Assembly (NCBI RefSeq): GCF_002797715.1
Contig: NZ_PGFF01000001.1
Location: forward strand, 744,001-808,000
Reading direction: 5' to 3'
Length of the DNA: 64,000 nucleotides
Source: Diaminobutyricimonas aerilata
Lineage (GTDB): Bacteria; Actinomycetota; Actinomycetes; Actinomycetales; Microbacteriaceae
Below the pieces are notes generated by a model. It did no database searches. It saw only the letters and a program-made list of their open reading frames with translations, and was not told where the DNA came from. This document shows positions 60,241-64,000 of this stretch, one piece after another (the first letter of the stretch is position 1; every line of letters starts with the position of its first letter). The position numbers and the translations under genes were made by a program.

Positions 60241-61840
60241 GGAACCTCGCAACCAGGATGACGAGCGCCGCGCGCAGGCGTCGGCGTCCGACGAGCACGT
60301 CGGCGCGCCCGACTCGCACCCCGAGCGCGTGAGCGACGAGCGAACGACCGAGGCGTCGGTGGCCGGCGGCTCCGCGGACTTCGTCGCCGATGACACCCCT
60401 GAGACGCCGGTCGAGGTGCCGGTCCGGCGTCCCGTCGATCGTCGTGGCCTCGCCCTCGTCGGCGCCCGCGCGCTCACGGGCGTCGTCGCCGTCGCGGCCG
60501 CCGCCGGCCTCATCGCCGGGGCCTCCCTGCTGCCGCTGCCGAGCCTCCGCACCACCCCGCCGTCGGTCGCCGTGGTCCCCGACGCCACCGAGGAGCGTCT
60601 CGCCTGCCCCGGCCCGCTCGTCGAACTGACCGACGCGGGCGATGAGGGTGCCGCGGTGCGCGCCTTCGGCAGCGCCGATCCGATCGCCGATGCGACCGGC
60701 GACCTCGAGCAGACCGGGCTCATGGCGGACGACATCTCCGGTGCCGCACCGGTCGCGCTCACCGCGCAGCCGAGCGAGGACGAACCCGGGCTGCCCTCCC
60801 TCGTCGCCGGGGCGCAGTCTCAGAGCGCGGCGACCGCCGACGTGCGCGGGTTCGCGGCGACGGCGTGCGGTGTGCCGAGCGGCGACTCGTGGCTCGTGGG
60901 CGGCGCGACGACCACCGGTCGCACGACGTTCATCGGCCTCACGAATCCCACCGCGGTCGCGGCGAACGTCACGCTCACCCTCTACGGAGAGCAGGGCCCG
61001 GTCACCGCCCCGGGTACGGCCGGCATCAGCGTGCCGGCCGGTGGACAGATCGTGCTTCCCCTCGCCGGTTTCGCGCCCGACCTGGTCTCTCCTGTCGTGC
61101 ACGTGCAGAGCCGCGGCGGGCAGGTCGTCGCCACGCTCCAGCAGACGATCGTGCGCGGGCTCGAAGCCGGCGGCGTCGATCTCGTCGGCGCTACAGCGGC
61201 CCCTGCCGCCTCTCTCACCGTCCCGGGCGTCGCCGTCACCGGGTCCGCCGCGCTCGCCGGGCGGATCGGCGAGGCCGGCTTCGAAGATCTGCAGACCGTG
61301 TTGCGGCTGTTCGTCGCCGACGACGCCGATGTCACCGCGAGGGTGAGCGTCGTGCCCGACGACGGCTCGACGACCGGTGCGTCGTTCGACCTGCCGCTGG
61401 AGGCCGGTCGGGTCACCGACCTGCCGCTCGACAACCTCACCGACGGCTCGTACACGGTGCACGTCGAGGCGGACGCCCCGATCGTCGGCGCCGTGCGCCT
61501 CTCGCAGGTCGGTGCCACCGGCGCGGTCGATGTCGGGTGGCTTCCGGCGGCACCGCCGCTCAGCGACGACGCGCTCGTGACGATCGCGCGCGGCGGTTCT
61601 CCGACCCTCTACCTCGCCAACCGCACCGACGACGCGGTCACGGCGGAGGTCTCCGGCCAGGCCGTCGAGGTGCCGGCCGGTTCGTCGGCGCGCGTGCCCG
61701 TCGCCGCCGGGTCGACGGTGCCCCTCGCGGGCGTGGAGGGGTTGTACGCCGCCGTGACGATCACGGGTGACGGGGCGATCGCCTCCTACCCCGTGCTGCC
61801 CCGCTCCGCGTCGGCCGACCCGGTGCGCGTCTACCCGTAA
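60233..61840 (+). CDS. DUF5719 exported protein
   Basis: 535 aa. A disordered acidic N-terminus (1 to about 65), one transmembrane signal anchor (about 75-100, ARALTGVVAVAAAAGLIAGASLL) and a long extracytoplasmic beta-rich domain with ATACGVPSGDSWLVGGATTTGRTTFIGLTNPTAVAANVTLTLYGEQGPV, the DUF5719 core. Function unknown; its constant place behind the giant GT2 suggests a joint role. GTG 60233 has GAGGA 5 nt upstream; ATG 60227 and 60221 are alternatives adding two and four residues. Confidence 0.85.
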   Translation: MPEEPRNQDDERRAQASASDEHVGAPDSHPERVSDERTTEASVAGGSADFVADDTPETPVEVPVRRPVDRRGLALVGARALTGVVAVAAAAGLIAGASLLPLPSLRTTPPSVAVVPDATEERLACPGPLVELTDAGDEGAAVRAFGSADPIADATGDLEQTGLMADDISGAAPVALTAQPSEDEPGLPSLVAGAQSQSAATADVRGFAATACGVPSGDSWLVGGATTTGRTTFIGLTNPTAVAANVTLTLYGEQGPVTAPGTAGISVPAGGQIVLPLAGFAPDLVSPVVHVQSRGGQVVATLQQTIVRGLEAGGVDLVGATAAPAASLTVPGVAVTGSAALAGRIGEAGFEDLQTVLRLFVADDADVTARVSVVPDDGSTTGASFDLPLEAGRVTDLPLDNLTDGSYTVHVEADAPIVGAVRLSQVGATGAVDVGWLPAAPPLSDDALVTIARGGSPTLYLANRTDDAVTAEVSGQAVEVPAGSSARVPVAAGSTVPLAGVEGLYAAVTITGDGAIASYPVLPRSASADPVRVYP

Positions 61841-61860
61841 GCCGCCCGCCCCTCCGTGCC

Positions 61861-61877
61861 CGCGACGTACCGTCGCG
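61861..61877. terminator. Short hairpin between convergent genes
   Basis: CGCGACG-TAC-CGTCGCG, a 7-bp perfect stem that ends at the stop codon of the minus-strand gene, 20 nt after the DUF5719 stop. Confidence 0.45.
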
Positions 61878-62315
61878 TCAGAAGTGTCGGAACCGCTCGG
61901 GGGCGAGGTCCCACGGATCCTTGCCGAGCAGCTCGGCGACGGCGCGGAACGTGCAGCTCTCGATGTACGACCGGCGGTGCCAGTCGTCGTTCTTGTGCAA
62001 GCGCGCGAACCGCTCGATCGGCAGCCGGTACAGGATGACGCGACGTTCCCGCGGCACCGTCGACCAGCGCTGCACGCTCGAACGGCCGGTGGGGGAGACG
62101 GCGGGCATCGCGGCGACGTCGATGTGCACGTTCGCCATCTCATCCGGCCACTCATCCCGCAGGTACTCGATCGCCTGGGCGATCGCGGACTCGAAGAGGT
62201 CAAGACGCGTACGCAGTGGAGGCAGGTGGGGCCCGGTGACCGACGAGCGGATGCCGCGACCGTGACGATCGCGGGATGCCGCCCGGGTCGCGGCGCGACG
62301 AGCGGCTCGGGGCAT
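61878..62315 (-). CDS. Zincin-like metallopeptidase-family protein without HExxH (Rv3259-like)
   Basis: 145 aa. RRAATRAASRDRHGRGIRSSV, then RLDLFESAIAQAIEYLRDEWP, RVILYRLPIERFARL and FRAVAELLGKDPWDLAPERF follow the Rv3259-type family related to minimal zincins. The HExxH zinc motif expected near the C-terminus is replaced by SYIESCTFRAVAELLG, so it is probably not a protease. Neighbours whiB-like, DUF3499 and PMM genes match Rv3260c-Rv3257c. ATG start, leaderless by a TAGGAT 6 nt upstream. Confidence 0.78.
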   Translation of the reverse strand: MPRAARRAATRAASRDRHGRGIRSSVTGPHLPPLRTRLDLFESAIAQAIEYLRDEWPDEMANVHIDVAAMPAVSPTGRSSVQRWSTVPRERRVILYRLPIERFARLHKNDDWHRRSYIESCTFRAVAELLGKDPWDLAPERFRHF

Positions 62316-62321
62316 GTCGCC

Positions 62322-62327
62322 ATCCTA
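62322..62327 (-). promoter_or_regulatory. -10 hexamer TAGGAT of zincin-like gene, leaderless
   Basis: Minus-strand TAGGAT, 6 nt from the start at 62315. The divergent DUF3499 -10 is 19 bp away. Confidence 0.5.
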
Positions 62328-62345
62328 GGCCGCGCGTCGAGCGGA

Positions 62346-62351
62346 TAGTCT
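62346..62351 (+). promoter_or_regulatory. -10 hexamer TAGTCT of DUF3499-PMM operon, leaderless
   Basis: TAGTCT ends 7 nt before ATG 62359. Confidence 0.5.
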
Positions 62352-62358
62352 GACTCCG

Positions 62359-62568
62359 ATGAGTTCCCGGCCGTGCAGCAAAGTGGCGTGCACCAACGAC
62401 GCCGTGAACACCCTCACCTACGACTACGCGGACTCGATGGCCGTGCTGGGGCCCCTCGCTCCCTCGGCCGAACCGCACAGTTACGATCTGTGCGAGAAGC
62501 ACTCGCAGCGGCTGTCGCCCCCGCAGGGCTGGCACGTCGTCCGTCACGTCGTCGTAGGGGAAGTATGA
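62359..62568 (+). CDS. DUF3499 protein
   Basis: 69 aa. RPCSKVACTNDAVNTLTYDYADSMAVLGPL and YDLCEKHSQRLSPPQGWHVVR are the DUF3499 signature; Cys6, Cys11, Cys45 and His48 could bind one zinc ion. The family (compare Rv3258c) always sits before phosphomannomutase. The next gene overlaps by ATGA. Function unknown. Confidence 0.9.
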   Translation: MSSRPCSKVACTNDAVNTLTYDYADSMAVLGPLAPSAEPHSYDLCEKHSQRLSPPQGWHVVRHVVVGEV

Positions 62569-63968
62569 GCATCGATCTCGCACCATTCGTGAAGAGCTAC
62601 GACGTGCGGGGTCTCGTCGGGTCGCAGCTGACGAGCGAGGTGGTCGAGGCTCTCTCAGCGGCATTCGTCGACGAACTGGGCGCCGCCGGAACGGACGTCG
62701 TCGTCGGTCACGACATGCGCGACTCGAGCCCCGAGTTCGCGTCGGCGTTCTCGCGGGGCGCCCGCGCCCGCGGTGCGAACGTCGTCTCCATCGGGCTGTG
62801 CTCGACGGACGAGACGTACTTCGCGAGCGGCACCTTCCAGGCTCCCGCCGCGATGTTCACCGCATCCCACAACCCGGCGACCTACAACGGCATCAAGTTC
62901 AGCAGGGCCGGTGCCCAGGGCATCAGCTTCGACACGGGGCTCAAGGCCATCCGCGACCGCGCGCAGGCGTACCTCGACGGCGGGCTCGACCGCGTGGAGC
63001 AGGAGGGTACGCACCGCGAGGTCGACGTGCTCGCCGATTACGCCGCGTACCTGCGGTCGCTCGTCGACCTCTCGGGCATCCGGCCGATCAGAGTCGTCGT
63101 GGATGCGGGCAACGGCATGGGCGGCATGACGGTGCCCGCCGTGCTCGGCGAGGCGGCCGGTCTGCCGGCGCTGCCGATCGAGATCGTGCCGATGTACTTC
63201 GAGCTCGACGGCACGTTCCCGAACCACGAGGCGAACCCCCTCGAGCCGAAGAACATCGTCGACCTGCAGAAGGCCGTCATCGAGCACGGCGCCGACCTCG
63301 GGCTCGCCTTCGACGGCGACGCCGACCGCTGCTTCGTCGTGGACGAGAAGGGTGCCGCGGTCACCCCGAGCGCGGTCGCGGCGATCGTCGCACTGCGCGA
63401 GATCACCCGCGTGCAGGCGCAGAACCCGGACGAACACATCCGCGTCATCCACAACCTCATCACCTCGCTCGCGGTGCCCGAGACGATCGAGCGCGCCGGT
63501 GCGGAGCCGCTGCGCACGCGCGTCGGCCATTCGTTCATCAAGGACGAGATGAAGGCGAGCGGCGCCATCTTCGGCGGGGAGCACTCCGCGCACTACTACT
63601 TCCGCGACTTCTGGGGTGCGGACAACGGCATGCTCGCCGCGATGCACCTGCTCGCGGAGTTCGGATCGCAGTCCGAGCCGCTCTCGAGCCTCGCCGACCG
63701 CTTCTCGCCCTACCCGATGAGCGGCGAGATCAACTCGACCGTCGAGGACATCCCGGCCGCGTACGCCCGCATCGTCGACGCGTTCGCGCACGAGGAGATG
63801 GACGAGCTCGACGGTCTCACCGTGCGCGGCGAGCAGGACGGCGTCTTCTGGTGGTTCAACGTGCGTCCCAGCAACACGGAGCCGTTGTTGCGCCTCAACG
63901 CCGAAGCCGCGACCCGCGAGGTCATGGAGTCGGTGCGCGACCGCGTGCTCGCGCTCATCCGCGCCTGA
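62565..63968 (+). CDS. manB: Phosphomannomutase/phosphoglucomutase
   Basis: 467 aa alpha-D-phosphohexomutase. FVKSYDVRGLVGSQL, MFTASHNPATYNGIKFSRAGAQG with the phosphoserine Ser101 in TASHNP, LAFDGDADRCFVVDE (metal loop), GGEHSAHYYFRDFWGADNGM (sugar loop) and RPSNTEPLLRLNAEA (phosphate site). Interconverts mannose-6-P and mannose-1-P (or the glucose forms) for GDP-mannose, feeding Gmd at 45391. Corresponds to Rv3257c. Coupled to DUF3499 by ATGA; complete, ending 32 nt before the window edge. Confidence 0.95.
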   Translation: MSIDLAPFVKSYDVRGLVGSQLTSEVVEALSAAFVDELGAAGTDVVVGHDMRDSSPEFASAFSRGARARGANVVSIGLCSTDETYFASGTFQAPAAMFTASHNPATYNGIKFSRAGAQGISFDTGLKAIRDRAQAYLDGGLDRVEQEGTHREVDVLADYAAYLRSLVDLSGIRPIRVVVDAGNGMGGMTVPAVLGEAAGLPALPIEIVPMYFELDGTFPNHEANPLEPKNIVDLQKAVIEHGADLGLAFDGDADRCFVVDEKGAAVTPSAVAAIVALREITRVQAQNPDEHIRVIHNLITSLAVPETIERAGAEPLRTRVGHSFIKDEMKASGAIFGGEHSAHYYFRDFWGADNGMLAAMHLLAEFGSQSEPLSSLADRFSPYPMSGEINSTVEDIPAAYARIVDAFAHEEMDELDGLTVRGEQDGVFWWFNVRPSNTEPLLRLNAEAATREVMESVRDRVLALIRA

Positions 63969-64000
63969 CCCGCCGCCTCCGCCGTTCCCGCGCCGGGCGC

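Noticed and set aside
56974-60762. 1262-codon open frame on the minus strand opposite the giant GT2 gene
   Set aside because: Low-complexity Arg/Glu/Gly/Ala content, no domain, and fully antisense to genes with clear motifs; it is a high-G+C shadow. The same holds for long frames opposite carboxylase alpha (3623-5686) and at 11102-12838.

Overview
The window is high-G+C actinobacterial DNA, most likely from a Microbacteriaceae relative. The evidence is strong G/C bias at third codon positions, a WhiB regulator, an actinobacterial acyl-CoA carboxylase with an epsilon subunit, DUF3499 and DUF5719 proteins, many GTG/TTG starts, and at least eleven genes whose -10 hexamer (TAnnnT) ends only 6-7 nt before the start codon, which points to leaderless mRNAs. 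I read 62 protein genes and saw no rRNA, tRNA, CRISPR array or transposase gene.

Layout. 1-12.7 kb is housekeeping: purine nucleoside phosphorylase (cut by the window edge), an LpdA-type quinone reductase, a DUF559-like protein, acyl-CoA carboxylase alpha, Maf, a TrmA-like RNA methyltransferase, a response regulator/histidine kinase/degenerate kinase operon, and carboxylase epsilon and beta. 12.8-16.2 kb is a sialic-acid-like module: a CMP-sugar synthase fused to a HAD domain, a short NeuB, and a putative glycosyltransferase. 16.2-21.1 kb returns to the core: BirA, a PH-domain protein, GtrA, PurK, PurE and an LCP ligase. 21.2-26.6 kb holds a WbbL-like rhamnosyltransferase, a GT4 transferase and all four dTDP-L-rhamnose genes (rmlD, rmlB / rmlC, rmlA). 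26.6-46.6 kb is an accessory surface-glycan island with visibly lower G+C. It contains a methyltransferase, an ABC exporter pair, several glycosyltransferases, a secreted repeat protein, a DUF2142 membrane protein, a WecB-like epimerase, a GT11 transferase, a Wzx-like flippase, and a GDP-sugar set (Fcl/ColC-like, ColD-like, Gmd). 46.6-52.2 kb holds a GT2, two O-antigen ligase/polymerase-like proteins and an acyltransferase-SGNH protein. 52.3-64 kb is mostly core: acyl-CoA dehydrogenase, ManA, a GlxA-type regulator, GalE, WhiB, a very large membrane GT2, DUF5719, a zincin-like protein, DUF3499 and phosphomannomutase.

How the genes work together. The core order (PNP, LpdA, AccA, Maf, AccE/AccD, BirA, PH, GtrA, PurK/PurE, LCP, WbbL/RmlD, then WhiB, Rv3259-like, DUF3499, PMM) resembles, with rearrangements, the Rv3257c-Rv3307 stretch of Mycobacterium tuberculosis as I remember it. 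The two glycan modules look like insertions into that backbone. Precursor supply (ManA, PMM, GalE, RmlA-D, Gmd), assembly (many GTs), export (Wzm/Wzt and Wzx), polymerisation (two Wzy/WaaL-like proteins), decoration (acyltransferase, methyltransferase) and attachment to the wall (LCP) are all present.

The most interesting point is that the DegT-family enzyme beside Gmd has His192 where the PLP-binding lysine should be. That is the hallmark of ColD-type 3-dehydratases, so the island may make a colitose-like 3,6-dideoxyhexose rather than only L-fucose. All functions are read from sequence motifs and family knowledge; no database search was run.
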